Of a DNA stretch of 64,000 nucleotides, positions 44,711 through 54,651 are shown in pieces (position 1 is the first letter of the stretch; every line of letters starts with the position of its first letter). The translations under genes and the position numbers were made by a program. This DNA comes from SG8-40 sp963792855. GTDB lineage: Bacteria; Pseudomonadota; Gammaproteobacteria; Burkholderiales; Eutrophovitaceae. The stretch spans positions 1 to 64,000 of the forward strand of contig CAWBXZ010000001.1 in assembly GCA_963792855.1 (NCBI GenBank). The letters run 5' to 3'. The notes beneath the pieces are model-generated. The model searched no databases. It worked only from the letters and a program-made list of their open reading frames with translations, and was not told the DNA's origin.

Positions 44711-46210
44711 ATGAACAGGTCTTACGACGTATTGATCCGTAACGCACAGGTCTACGACGGAGAGGGCAGTGCTCCGGTGCATGCGGATGTCGCGATCGAG
44801 CACGATCGCATTGCCCGCATTGGCAGTCTCGATGGTTGCAGCGCGCCGTTGCAAATCGACGCGTCCGGGCTGGCGCTGTCGCCCGGTTTCATAGACGTAC
44901 ACACGCACGACGATTTTGCCGTTTTGCATCACCCCGATATGGGTTTCAAATCGCGAGGCGGTGTGACGACATGCATTGTCGGGAATTGCGGATTCGGTGC
45001 GGCGCCGTTTGCGGCCGCTGTTGACATGCTCGCGCGGCTGACGCCTGGTCCGGCGATTACCCCTTATGAGGGACATGCCGGATACGCCGCAGCGCTGGAG
45101 TCGATCACGCCGGGGGTGAACATCGGAGTGCTTGCCGGGCATGGAACGCTTCGCAAGGCTGCAGCCGGCAGTGCCGATCGCAGCCTGACCGATCGCGAGA
45201 TGCTGGCGCTCAAGCAGCACCTGCAGGAAGCGCTGGACGCCGGCGTGTTCGGAATGTCCACCGGCCTGATCTACGATCCCGGCCGTTACGCGGGAACGGA
45301 TGAACTGATCGAACTGGTTTCGGCCATGCGCGGTAGCGGCGCGTTGTATGTCACGCATATGCGCGATGAGGGACTGGGCCTGCGCGAATCGGTCGCGGAA
45401 GCGATCGAAATCGGTTCCCGAGGCGGTGCCGCAGTGCAGATCTCACACCATAAGGCCTCCGGACGCGAAAGCTGGGGTCTGGTCAACGAGTCGCTGAAAC
45501 TGATCGAAGAAGCACAGCTTCGTGGCGAAAACGTTCACGCCGACCAGTATCCTTACACGGCGGGCAGCACATCGTTGCAAACCGTACTGGAAAACGGCGC
45601 GTTCACCGATGCAAGTCGGCCGAACAGGATGAGCAGGGTGCCACCCGCCGATGTGGTGATAGCCTCAGCGCCGGGGCATCCCGAGTGGGAGGGGCACTCG
45701 ATTGCGGATCTGGGCTCCCGGTACGATCAAACGCCGCGCGCAGTCGCAGAGTTTGTTGCCGAACAGGCACAAGGGACGACGGTGATCCTGCACATGATGA
45801 GCGAAGAAGATGTGCAGCGGGTGCTGCGGCATCCGTCGACGATGATCGGTTCCGATGGCATTCCGACTCTCGAGGGCAAGCCGCATCCGCGTTTGTACAA
45901 CAGTTTCGCGCGGGTGCTTGGCCATTATGCGCGCGACCTCGCCTTGTTTGATCTGTCCACAGCGATTTACCGGATGTGTGGATTTCCCGCGCGCAAGTTC
46001 GGATTGCGTGACCGGGGTGTGGTGAACGAAGGTGCTTTCGCGGATCTGGTGTTGTTCGACGCAGCGACCGTGATCGACAAGGGGACTTTTCAGAATCCGA
46101 ACCAGTACCCGGTCGGCATCCGGCAGGTGTTTGTGAATGGACGTGTTGCGGTGCGCGACAACGAGGTGTTGCCGATCCGACACGGACGTGTGTTGCGCCG
46201 GCCGGCCTAG
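44711..46210 (+). CDS. N-acyl-D-amino-acid deacylase / D-aminoacylase
   Basis: A 499-residue amidohydrolase that releases D-amino acids from N-acyl derivatives. Metal-binding HTHDD is in GFIDVHTHDDFAVL, GGVTTCIVGNCGFG contains the Cys ligand typical of D-aminoacylases, and GVFGMSTGLIYDPGRYA, YVTHMRDEG, ISHHKASG and IGSDGIPTLEGKPHPRLY are the remaining metal and substrate motifs. The C-terminal beta domain ends with GRVAVRDNEVLPIRHGRVL. Length and motifs are complete. It may work with the TAXI transporter and amino-acid-related genes, but no operon is evident. Confidence 0.92.
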   Translation: MNRSYDVLIRNAQVYDGEGSAPVHADVAIEHDRIARIGSLDGCSAPLQIDASGLALSPGFIDVHTHDDFAVLHHPDMGFKSRGGVTTCIVGNCGFGAAPFAAAVDMLARLTPGPAITPYEGHAGYAAALESITPGVNIGVLAGHGTLRKAAAGSADRSLTDREMLALKQHLQEALDAGVFGMSTGLIYDPGRYAGTDELIELVSAMRGSGALYVTHMRDEGLGLRESVAEAIEIGSRGGAAVQISHHKASGRESWGLVNESLKLIEEAQLRGENVHADQYPYTAGSTSLQTVLENGAFTDASRPNRMSRVPPADVVIASAPGHPEWEGHSIADLGSRYDQTPRAVAEFVAEQAQGTTVILHMMSEEDVQRVLRHPSTMIGSDGIPTLEGKPHPRLYNSFARVLGHYARDLALFDLSTAIYRMCGFPARKFGLRDRGVVNEGAFADLVLFDAATVIDKGTFQNPNQYPVGIRQVFVNGRVAVRDNEVLPIRHGRVLRRPA

Positions 46211-46262
46211 TGGGGCGGAGGAGTGATCAAATAGAACGAGGCCTCTTTGAACAACCCTGTTC

Positions 46263-47351
46263 CTATCGCATTGTCTGTGACTGGCGCTCGTTGAGGTCCT
46301 CTTCAATGAAGCGCATGAGTGCTTCCATGAGCGCTTCTCGCGGGAATGCGTTTTGATTGACGAGTAGTTTGCCGATCGCGCCATGCGTACGCGCGATTGG
46401 CACGGCCACTGCCCAGTGGTCGGCATTGAGATAGCCAACGAGAGTGCTTCCGGGAATGATCTGGTCATAGAACAGGACCTGGCCGTCGTTGCGTGAATCG
46501 ATGCGTGACAGTGTTCTGTGAGAACCTCTCAGCAGCCAGGAGATCCGCTTCTCGTCGGGCAGGGTGACGAGCGAATAGTAGGGAATGTCGTGCGGCAAGG
46601 CATGTTTGACCAGCCAATTCTGGCGCGTTTCCGGACGCAGGGCTGCGATTGCTCCGCGGTCGCCTCTGGAGCATTCGGCACCCGGGAAGTGGCGTAGCCA
46701 TTCGGCCAACTCCTGTTCGATCTCGTTGGCGAGGGGTGAGCCTCCGATGGAGCCAGCGATGCTCACTACGGCTGCCAGGCGATTGCGAATTGCGGGATAT
46801 GTAACGATGGCATCCAGCACATCGTTCGCACCTTTCGAATAACCGACGAGCACAAGGCGTGGTTCGGTGTCTTCTTCGGGTAGCGCCATCAGGGAGTCGC
46901 GTATCCGGGCTGCGTTGCGGCGTGTGCTCGAGAGGCCTTCAACGCGAATGAATGAGACGTCATATCCGAATTGCCGCAGATGCATGGGGACAGTGCTCTG
47001 CGGTTCCAGCCATTTCTCAAAGCAATCGAATCCGAATCCCGGAACAATCAGGGCGGTGAGTCTCCGGGGCGACGGCCCGAGTGGAACCGGATTGTCTGCC
47101 GCAACCGGCTCTCTGCCTACCAGCCTCAAAGCATCTTCGCAGGGACGATGGTCGGGTATCGCGTCCTTGCGTGCTTCGAGGACGGTGCAGAATAGTTTGC
47201 GAAATCTCGCTCGCTTGTCCTCTACGCCCGCAAGGGACGCGGGAACGAGAACCATGCCAGGCGCATCGAGGGTGTACGGAATGAGCGGTGTGGATGCGCA
47301 GCCGCAAAGCGACGCGAACACAATCGGCAAAAATAGTCGCTTGTTGATCAT
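46263..47351 (-). CDS. Alpha/beta-hydrolase lipoprotein
   Basis: A 362-residue precursor from ATG 47351 with a lipobox (FASLCGCAST). The hydrolase core has LTALIVPGFGFDCFEKWLEP (oxyanion strand), LVLVGYSKGANDVLDAI with the nucleophile elbow G-Y-S-K-G, and NADHWAVAV as the likely catalytic His region. It resembles triacylglycerol-lipase-like proteins of unknown substrate. Likely exported and anchored in the outer membrane or periplasmic face. It faces the D-aminoacylase gene end to end. A longer frame to 47429 would hide the leader and is not favoured. Confidence 0.7.
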   Translation of the reverse strand: MINKRLFLPIVFASLCGCASTPLIPYTLDAPGMVLVPASLAGVEDKRARFRKLFCTVLEARKDAIPDHRPCEDALRLVGREPVAADNPVPLGPSPRRLTALIVPGFGFDCFEKWLEPQSTVPMHLRQFGYDVSFIRVEGLSSTRRNAARIRDSLMALPEEDTEPRLVLVGYSKGANDVLDAIVTYPAIRNRLAAVVSIAGSIGGSPLANEIEQELAEWLRHFPGAECSRGDRGAIAALRPETRQNWLVKHALPHDIPYYSLVTLPDEKRISWLLRGSHRTLSRIDSRNDGQVLFYDQIIPGSTLVGYLNADHWAVAVPIARTHGAIGKLLVNQNAFPREALMEALMRFIEEDLNERQSQTMR

Positions 47352-47577
47352 CCGGATTGCGCTGGTGCCGCAACGGAATGCCAGCGCGTTAAAACGCGTT
47401 GAAACACCCCGGGAAGATGGGCGTGTCATAACCGTTACCAGGTAACTACTGTCTGAATTTATCCCGGCTCAACAACGCGGCTACGCCATGAAATTGATGG
47501 CCTTGCGCTGGCCGGAGGCGAGCGTGCTCAAATGTGCCGACGCTTCCCAAAGAACTCGAAGGTCTGGCAAACGGCAA

Positions 47578-48918
47578 TCACTCGGTCATGTTCTCTGGCT
47601 GAAGGCCGGATCTGCCGCGACTTGCTTCGCCGGTGACTTGCTGCTTGACCAGACCGATATGATGTTTCAGCGTGTACAGCATGTGGGAAAAGGCGATCGG
47701 TACGCGGATGCGGTTGGCGCGGGTCTCCAGTTCGCCAAGGCGCTCGACCAGGTTTGCGCGATCACCGACCGACGTCGCAGCGAATGCCGCCTCGAGGAAC
47801 TTGAGTTCCCCGTACAAACGGAAAATCCGGCGCCGCATCGACCAGCCGTAAACAGCCGGAAGCAGACGAAAAAGAGGATAGACGACACCGACGATCGGGA
47901 TCAAAAGCACAAGAATCCGGGTGGTAAGCGCCGCGAGCCAGAACGGCAGGTAGCGTTGCAGAAATGGCTGGCCGTTACGATAGTAATCGCGCGCTATGTC
48001 ACTCAGCGGCAGGTCGATCGGCTCGGCCGCGGGAAACTCGCCCGACTGATTGAAAATGCCGGGGGTGCCGTGAATTTCCGCCGCCGCCTGGAGCAGCAAG
48101 TGCTGCAGGGCCTGATGCAGATCGTCGCGCACGATCAGGCTGGCTTTTGTCGCAATCAGGGTGAGGTCGTTGCCTGGACGATCGTTGGCCAGGTCTGCGA
48201 CCCCGCGCGGAAGGATGCGCTTGCTCAGATACGGAAGCAAGGCGACGTAAGCGTCTGCGCGAGACCAGTCGAGGGTAATCACTTCGGGGTCGCGCAACAG
48301 TCGCTGGATGATTGACGCTGTCGGAGACATCGACATCGCGACGAAGTCGAGTTCGCCTCGCATCAACGCCTCGCCGGCCTCGTTTTCAGCCAGCTCGTGT
48401 AGCTTCAACTTGCCAAAGTCGGCCCCGGCAGCGCTTGCCAGTTCACGCGTCAGTTTGTAAGTGCCGCTTCCGTTCGCGCCCAGCGATACGCGCATGCCGG
48501 GCTGCAAGGGTTGCAGCGGGTTTTTCGGTTGTTCCCGCATGAACAGCCAGAGCGGTTCATAGAAAAGCGTGCCGAGCGACGCGAGTTCGGGTGATTCCGT
48601 TTCGTTCGTGGTGCCGCTTTGCACCAGCGCGACGCTGACCCCGGAGCCGGAATCATTCAGGAGTCTGATGTTGTCGACCGACCCATCGGTCGCCAGCACT
48701 TCCAGTTTTACCCCGTGACGGGCAAAGATCCTGGCGTATTGCTCGCCGATGGCGTAGTAAGCCGTGCCCTTGCTGCCGGTAGCCATGACGATGGTGCGCG
48801 GCGGCATGCGTTCCGTGAACAGCAGCGCGGCGGCGGCGACAGCGATGGTGGCAACAATGGCTGCGATGAGCGGCCAGCCCATCGCGTTGCGCCGTGTGTA
48901 GGCTGGAGCTTGTTTCAT
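47578..48918 (-). CDS. TAXI-family TRAP solute receptor with C-terminal membrane anchor
   Basis: A 446-residue protein. The first helix (WPLIAAIVATIAVAAAALLF) is followed by a TAXI solute-binding domain (IVMATGSKGTAYYAIGEQYARI, VALVQSGTTNE, VSLGANGSGTYKLTRELA, LDFVAMSMSPTASIIQRLL). After it comes a second hydrophobic stretch (ILVLLIPIVGVVYPLFRLLP) and a helical cytoplasmic-looking tail. TAXI receptors normally serve a 4TM-12TM fused permease encoded next door. None is visible within 8 kb on either side, so this may be a sensory or orphan receptor. Start choice between 48918 and 48882 is uncertain. Confidence 0.8.
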   Translation of the reverse strand: MKQAPAYTRRNAMGWPLIAAIVATIAVAAAALLFTERMPPRTIVMATGSKGTAYYAIGEQYARIFARHGVKLEVLATDGSVDNIRLLNDSGSGVSVALVQSGTTNETESPELASLGTLFYEPLWLFMREQPKNPLQPLQPGMRVSLGANGSGTYKLTRELASAAGADFGKLKLHELAENEAGEALMRGELDFVAMSMSPTASIIQRLLRDPEVITLDWSRADAYVALLPYLSKRILPRGVADLANDRPGNDLTLIATKASLIVRDDLHQALQHLLLQAAAEIHGTPGIFNQSGEFPAAEPIDLPLSDIARDYYRNGQPFLQRYLPFWLAALTTRILVLLIPIVGVVYPLFRLLPAVYGWSMRRRIFRLYGELKFLEAAFAATSVGDRANLVERLGELETRANRIRVPIAFSHMLYTLKHHIGLVKQQVTGEASRGRSGLQPENMTE

Positions 48919-49234
48919 TTGCGCTGCATTCTAGCCGTTCTTTCGGTGCCCGTCGCGCACGGGAGTTGATTGCGTCAAAGTGGCTTGCAGCCGCGGAAAG
49001 ACCATCAACCGTTAACGGAAAATCCGGGCGCCGCGAAGCGAAATTCAGCCCTTGCGCCGTCCCTGTTCGAGTTGCCCGCGGTATGCCACCAGCATGCCGC
49101 CCGCGTATCGATATCACGCAGCGTTGCTGCCATGAGATCCCGAGATTCCCGGGGTAGGGGTCCGCATCCCTGGTGTGCCATTGCGCATAGCGGGTAAAGT
49201 ACTATCCGGATTCAATGCCAACCGGGGACGGAAG

Positions 49235-49648
49235 ATGGGAATCGAGTACCGCAGCAGTGCCGACATTTCTGTCGCGGAGGCGATTGATCTGTACAAGCGA
49301 TCGACCCTGTCCGACAGGCGGCCGGTTGATCGGCCGGACATATTCGAGGGCATGCTCAAGCATGCCAATCTCGTCATCTCCGCATGGGATGGCAGCCGCC
49401 TGGTTGGCATCTCGCGTTCACTGACCGATTTTACCTACGTCGCCTATCTTGCGGACCTTGCGGTCGACGCGGCATATCAGCGCCGCGGTATCGGCAAGCA
49501 ACTGGTGGAGGAGACGCGGCAGCGCCTCGGGCGCGAGTGCATGATCGTGCTGTTGGCCGCGCCCAAGGCCAATGACTACTACCCGAAGCTCGGTTTCGAG
49601 CATAACCCGAGGGCCTGGGTGCTTGCTCCCGGCCGGGTGCCGGACTAA
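49235..49648 (+). CDS. GNAT-family N-acetyltransferase
   Basis: A 137-residue acetyltransferase. Motif A is YLADLAVDAAYQRRGIGKQLVEE, with the acetyl-CoA pyrophosphate loop R-R-G-I-G-K. IVLLAAPKANDYYPKLGFEHNP contains the Tyr that donates a proton in many relatives. GAAGATG precedes the start at 49235 weakly, but the family N-terminus (IEYRSSADISVAEAIDLY) fits. Similar small GNATs acetylate amines or peptides; the substrate is unknown. Monocistronic. Confidence 0.82.
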   Translation: MGIEYRSSADISVAEAIDLYKRSTLSDRRPVDRPDIFEGMLKHANLVISAWDGSRLVGISRSLTDFTYVAYLADLAVDAAYQRRGIGKQLVEETRQRLGRECMIVLLAAPKANDYYPKLGFEHNPRAWVLAPGRVPD

Positions 49649-49707
49649 GGAATAGCGCGGGTACCGGTGGATGCGAGGGCCTGTTATCACATATGTGTTA
49701 ACAGGCG

Positions 49708-50016
49708 CTAGCTCGCGCGGCGTTGCACCGTCCAGTTATGCAGCAGCATCAACAATAACGCGGGCAGCATGCCCGCCCAGAATACCGCCACCGAAAGGGG
49801 GACGTGCTGTAGAAGATTGTGTATTCCCAGCCAACTGTCCGGCTGTTTCGCCCACTCCACGCCAACAGAGCCCAGTCCCGTCAACACGGTGAGCGTTTGC
49901 CATTCATCGGTTTTCATCCAGTTGAGCGCTTGCCAGCCGACGACACCCAACGCGGAAATGAACGTGAAAGCCACGAGATACAGCGCGAAGGTTCCATGCC
50001 ATGTCAGATCGTTCAT
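49708..50016 (-). CDS. Small integral membrane protein
   Basis: A 102-residue protein with two hydrophobic helices, TFALYLVAFTFISALGVVGW and LSVAVFWAGMLPALLLMLL. Between them is a soluble-looking segment (MKTDEWQTLTVLTGLGSVGVEW). The pattern resembles short membrane proteins of unknown function in gammaproteobacteria. It lies tail-to-tail with the acetyltransferase gene. No conserved catalytic residues are visible. Confidence 0.55.
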   Translation of the reverse strand: MNDLTWHGTFALYLVAFTFISALGVVGWQALNWMKTDEWQTLTVLTGLGSVGVEWAKQPDSWLGIHNLLQHVPLSVAVFWAGMLPALLLMLLHNWTVQRRAS

Positions 50017-50241
50017 TTATTCAACATACCGTATCCGTGGTTTCAAATGGTTCCAAAGGTATTTCGCAGGATGAACTTGCCCGCTGAAACTTTTGACCGG
50101 ACCGGTTCATGCCTTACGCGGCCGCGGACGTATCGCACGCTATCCCGGCCAGCCGGTGTGGATCCTGCCGATGTTCAATTCTAGTCGCTCGTCTTGCAGC
50201 CGTCGTCCTCCACCGTAAGCAGGAGAGGCAGAGGCGGTCGG

Positions 50242-53200
50242 TCAGGGGGCCGCAGCCGCGGCTTCGAGTTGCACATTACATACATCGGCGCCGTCGGCAG
50301 GCAATTTCTTTCCGGACAGTTTCTGTAGCGGCACCCATACGATGGATGTCGCCAGCCTGGCCACGGTTTCGAAGACGTCCCCGGGGGAAACGCCGATATT
50401 GAATTTATCAAACGATCCACTGACCCGAACCGGGGTCGCAAGGCTGAGAAACTGCGCTTCCTTGGCCTGGGGGCCCATGCGCAGGTCGAGCGTCTCTTGC
50501 GCGAAATCCACCCGGCCGGTGCCGGTCACCCGCATCCGGCTGGTGTCCAGAAGGATGGTCTTGTCGACGAGTTTGCCGTCGCTCAGGGCGAAGCGCCCGA
50601 TTGCGCAATTGATCTTTGATGCCTTGTCGGGGTCCACTTCGCTGGAGAGGGCAACCAGCACATTGACTGCCCAAAGGTCGAAAATTCCGGACTTCATGTT
50701 TTCTGGCCAGACGGCGAAGTCGATGCGGCCGTTACCATGGCGCAGAATGTCCGACAGGTAGCGGGCGCGTGAATCCACGTCCATCTTTACGCTGAACGTG
50801 CCGCCAAGGTCGGTATCAGGTTGTATGCGCCGGGCCAGTACTCCGTAATCGAAGCGGTCGACGTCGATGTGCAGGTCGACGTTCACATCCTGCTCGGTCG
50901 GTTCGTAACCAAGCCGCAGCATCGCCGCGCCGCCCGGCACCTGCACTTCAATCGGGCCGATATCGGCGCGACCGTTCTCCAGCCTGGCTTGCATTCTGCC
51001 CGCGCCGAGTTTGTCCTTGCCTGACAGCACCTGTTCGACCTCTACATTCAGGAACACGTCCTGGCGGCGCAGCATCTCGGGGCTTAGCAGTTTTTGCGTC
51101 TGGTCGCTCGCCTGGGCCGCCTTGCGGCGAACCTCTTCGGCAGTGATTTCGCCGGGCGCCTCGTCGGGTTTCTTCTCCACCGGCGACCAGTCCCCGAGTT
51201 TGAAATCGTCGAGTTGCACAACCGGTGAATTCAGGGCCACGGTAATGCGCGGGCGGCCGGATTCGGTTTCGAGTTGCCCTTTGCCGTCAAGTACGCTGTT
51301 ACCGACCTGCAGGCGCAAGCCATTGACTTCGTACCCACGTGGTGACATCCGGAATTTGCCGGCGGCGGACCATGGTCCCCAGGGTGGCAGCGAGGCACGG
51401 ACCAGCTTGTCGAGATTATCGAAGCGCTTGCCTCCTGCATCCAGCGCCAGTTCCACCTCACTGCCAATGGGCCGGGCGATGCTGCCGCCCAGCTTGACCT
51501 GGGTGTCGGCAGCCTCGGCTTTGAGGGTGAATGACAGGGGCAGGGTCGGGTTGACAAGTTCGGTTGCGCGCGCCGTGTCAAAGGAGATACGGATTGGCTC
51601 ATCGTCCAGCGCGCCCTCAAGAATCAATCCCAGTGGCATGCCCGGATCTGCACGCAATTCTCCCTTGTCTACCCTGATGCGCGCTTCGCCTTGCGTGTTT
51701 GCGTCGCGCAGCACGATGCGCCCGCCGCCGACCGATCCAAGTAACTCGGAGCGCGAAAGCATGTCGCCAAGGCGGCTTGAACGGGCCATCGCGTAGAAGC
51801 TGAACTGACTGAAGTGCGCTTCGAGATCGCGGACTACCCCGAGTGTGCGCAGCAGTTTGCCGACATCGAGATTGTTTGCGAACAGCCAGAATCCTGCAGT
51901 CGGCTCCTCGTCGCGCAGATCCAGCGACACTGCCCCGGTGAATGCCGTTTCCGCGACCATGACCGAGAACGGCGAGGGGTGCATGTAGCCGTCGCGAATA
52001 CGTCCATCGAATGACGCGTTGCGCACCTTGATTGCGGTGCCGTCGAACTGCGCGATCCTGACCGCGACGTCGGCATCGCTCAGGTCGATGTCCTGGGGCA
52101 GCAATGGAATGTCCAATGCGGCTGTCCGGGGTTCGGAGTTGCGCACAGGGCTGGTTGGCGCTTGCGATTTCGGAATCATTGCTTCGAGTTGTGCGACATC
52201 GATGTGTTCGGCATCGATTCGCAGATTCAGCAAGGGGGCCCCGCCGACCATCGTGCGCGACAGGTCGGCCGAAATATCGGTGCGGCCGAGGCGGAGCAGA
52301 AAATCGCGCACGCTCCATTGCGAGGCGCGCAGGCTGGCCTTGCCCGAAATCCTTGCGGGCGCTTGCGCGCCGGGTTCGAAACCGAACCAGCTGGCCATGT
52401 CGCCGGCGCGCGGCGCGGAGAACTCGAACGCGATTGCGGGTCCGCGGTTCTCGGCAAGCGGTTCAATCGTGCCCCGGATGCGGGCCCGCACGTCTGCGGA
52501 GCGCAGCATGAAGTCGAGAGGGGTCATGCCTTCGAGCATGATGGGTTCGAGCGCGCCGGCAGACAGCCGGGCGGAAAAAGGCTGGCCAAGGAGCGTGCCT
52601 TGCATGTTGCCGTTGAGCGGCTTTCCGGGTGGAAGGCGAACCGCGAGCTTCTCCAGAAAGAATCTCACCGGCTTGCCCCCTTCGGTGTTGCCATAGGTGA
52701 AACGCCCGGAGTCGACTTCCAGACGAACGTCGAGGCTCTGGACCAGTTCGGCGCCCTGATCGCCTTGTGCGGCAAGCGCGAGCCCGAACCGCCCCAGCCG
52801 CCCTTTGACGCCGCCCACGCCGAGCAGCAACTCGGCGAGATCGCCGAGGTCGGAATCGCTGGTGCCAAGCGCCAGGTTGAATCGCGGTGGTTGCGCATTG
52901 GCATCGACAATGGCTTCACCGGCCATCGTGACTCCTGCCGCCGAAGCCGTGAGTGGTGCGTGCAAAACACCATCTTCCAGCCTGATCTGCAACCGTGCAT
53001 TCTTTACGTCACCAGGCAGGCTCAGCCAGTTCTCGACCCCCAGCGTGATATCGGCATCGATGGCATTCAGTTGCCTGAGATCGAACTGCGCGCCGGCGAC
53101 GCTGCGATACAGTTCGGAAAGATTGCGCGGCGGCGCGCGTTCGTCGGCATCGGGCTCTGCAACCTTGTTACGGGTTTTCTTGTTCCCGTTAGCGGGGGCC

Positions 53201-54285
53201 TCTCTGAGAAAGGGCCTTAGATCCAGTGTTGGCGTAATCAGGGATCCCGTGATTCTCGGTTTCGATCCGCTGGCGTCGAGTTCCAGTTCCCCGGTCAATG
53301 TCGTCCTGCCCATTGCGCCGACCAGTTGCCTGATCGCGATCCGGTCGGGTGTGATGCTCACCGATGCGGCAAGCCCGCTTGCGCCAACATCGGGCAGATC
53401 GGTCTGCAACAGACGGCTGAATTCGATCAGGTTCTCGGTGCCCAGGCCGAACGTGAACTCGCCCCCTTGTGCGCCGGCACTGCCATTGACTGCGAGAGTG
53501 GAACTCAGAAAGGTGACGGTGAAAGAAAATGGCCATGGTTCGTCCGACACCAGATCCGACAGCGTGCCACCGGTGAAATCCAGTTGATAGGGAAATTCTT
53601 TCTGGACCGCACCTGCCAGGGAAAGTTTGAAAGGGGACCCGGCGGAGGATTGGGCAGTGAGCGTATGCAGGTCGAAAAAACGGCTGATTCCATCTGCATC
53701 GATATACTCGACGTTGAGTTCCTTGAGCGAAACCTCCTGTATGTTCAGTCGTGAGAGGATCTGCCCCGGTTTGATTGACGCACCGGCGGTGGATTCCGGT
53801 TCCTGAACTGCCCCACCCTCGGGCAGTTTGAATGTCCAGTTATTGCGTCCGTCCGCGCCAGCTTGCAGAAGCAACCGTACGTTGCTGCCTGCCAGTTCTT
53901 CGATGTGCAACTGCTTCTTGAACAGCAGCGGCCACAGATCCAGGGCCAGCCGTGCCTCACCGAGGCTGGCGAAATCGCCGCCGCCAAATCCGGGCGCATT
54001 GCCGATCCGGAATTCCCCCACGCGCAGTCTTGGCCTGGCCGAAATGCGCAATTCCATTGCACCCTCGAAACGCACTGGCCGGCCGATGTTGTCGGTAAAG
54101 GTTTGCGCAATGCTGGCGCGCAGGAATGAAGCGTCGATGGTCAGGCCAACAAAGGTGATGTAGAGCATCGCGCCGACAACGCACAACAGGACTGTAGCGA
54201 TGCTCCACGCTGCCCAGCGCAACACCCGGCGTAGCGGGCGCGGCAGAGCCGGAGGGGAAGGGCTCTGGGGGATTGGTTCAACCAT
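50242..54285 (-). CDS. AsmA-family protein (large, 1347 residues)
   Basis: One N-terminal helix (~20-45, WAAWSIATVLLCVVGAMLYI) is followed by the conserved AsmA opening (FTDNIGRPVRFEGAMELRI, RLRVGEFRIGNAPGFGG) and a very long beta-rich body of repeated amphipathic strands. It includes the AsmA_2-like C-terminus (LSDILRHGNGRIDFAVWPEN). AsmA, TamB and YhdP proteins form periplasmic grooves that carry phospholipids between membranes. This one is longer than E. coli AsmA (617) and close to YhdP and TamB in size. The frame is intact over 4 kb, in contrast to many shorter genes here. Confidence 0.88.
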   Translation of the reverse strand: MVEPIPQSPSPPALPRPLRRVLRWAAWSIATVLLCVVGAMLYITFVGLTIDASFLRASIAQTFTDNIGRPVRFEGAMELRISARPRLRVGEFRIGNAPGFGGGDFASLGEARLALDLWPLLFKKQLHIEELAGSNVRLLLQAGADGRNNWTFKLPEGGAVQEPESTAGASIKPGQILSRLNIQEVSLKELNVEYIDADGISRFFDLHTLTAQSSAGSPFKLSLAGAVQKEFPYQLDFTGGTLSDLVSDEPWPFSFTVTFLSSTLAVNGSAGAQGGEFTFGLGTENLIEFSRLLQTDLPDVGASGLAASVSITPDRIAIRQLVGAMGRTTLTGELELDASGSKPRITGSLITPTLDLRPFLREAPANGNKKTRNKVAEPDADERAPPRNLSELYRSVAGAQFDLRQLNAIDADITLGVENWLSLPGDVKNARLQIRLEDGVLHAPLTASAAGVTMAGEAIVDANAQPPRFNLALGTSDSDLGDLAELLLGVGGVKGRLGRFGLALAAQGDQGAELVQSLDVRLEVDSGRFTYGNTEGGKPVRFFLEKLAVRLPPGKPLNGNMQGTLLGQPFSARLSAGALEPIMLEGMTPLDFMLRSADVRARIRGTIEPLAENRGPAIAFEFSAPRAGDMASWFGFEPGAQAPARISGKASLRASQWSVRDFLLRLGRTDISADLSRTMVGGAPLLNLRIDAEHIDVAQLEAMIPKSQAPTSPVRNSEPRTAALDIPLLPQDIDLSDADVAVRIAQFDGTAIKVRNASFDGRIRDGYMHPSPFSVMVAETAFTGAVSLDLRDEEPTAGFWLFANNLDVGKLLRTLGVVRDLEAHFSQFSFYAMARSSRLGDMLSRSELLGSVGGGRIVLRDANTQGEARIRVDKGELRADPGMPLGLILEGALDDEPIRISFDTARATELVNPTLPLSFTLKAEAADTQVKLGGSIARPIGSEVELALDAGGKRFDNLDKLVRASLPPWGPWSAAGKFRMSPRGYEVNGLRLQVGNSVLDGKGQLETESGRPRITVALNSPVVQLDDFKLGDWSPVEKKPDEAPGEITAEEVRRKAAQASDQTQKLLSPEMLRRQDVFLNVEVEQVLSGKDKLGAGRMQARLENGRADIGPIEVQVPGGAAMLRLGYEPTEQDVNVDLHIDVDRFDYGVLARRIQPDTDLGGTFSVKMDVDSRARYLSDILRHGNGRIDFAVWPENMKSGIFDLWAVNVLVALSSEVDPDKASKINCAIGRFALSDGKLVDKTILLDTSRMRVTGTGRVDFAQETLDLRMGPQAKEAQFLSLATPVRVSGSFDKFNIGVSPGDVFETVARLATSIVWVPLQKLSGKKLPADGADVCNVQLEAAAAAP

Positions 54286-54651
54286 GTTGCGTAGACATTA
54301 TCAATTCAAGTCAAACGGCGCCAATCAACTGCTGATTTGTCTGTGCGCTGATGCCTGGCCACTCCGGTCAACAACAAGGATTTCATGGTGTCTGCAATTT
54401 ACAGACAGATGGCTGACCATTCGGCCGCAACCGGTCGGCGCGTCGCCGCGCGTCCGGGCTTGCGCAGATAACGCCCATAATGCCTGAAACTGCGTGGCCA
54501 CATGCGGGCCGCAGGGTAACGGGCCTGCGCGAATACCACGCCGCACAGCCAGCACCGAGGTTCAGCCCGGAGACGACGGCCGGATGCGGGAACAAGCGGC
54601 GAGTCTATACTAGGCCGCTGTTTTTTGAATAACGGATGGGCGCGGCAAGCA
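54286..54651. other. Intergenic, no gene seen
   Basis: About 365 bases between the AsmA gene and a divergent methyltransferase. It should contain both promoters. No RNA or protein gene can be supported. Confidence 0.5.

Noticed and set aside
48966..48978. FNR-like TTGAT…GTCAA near the TAXI gene start
   Set aside because: The half-sites are separated by three bases instead of four.
52162..53220. Plus-strand frame of 352 codons
   Set aside because: Antisense shadow of the AsmA gene; composition-driven open frame without family motifs.
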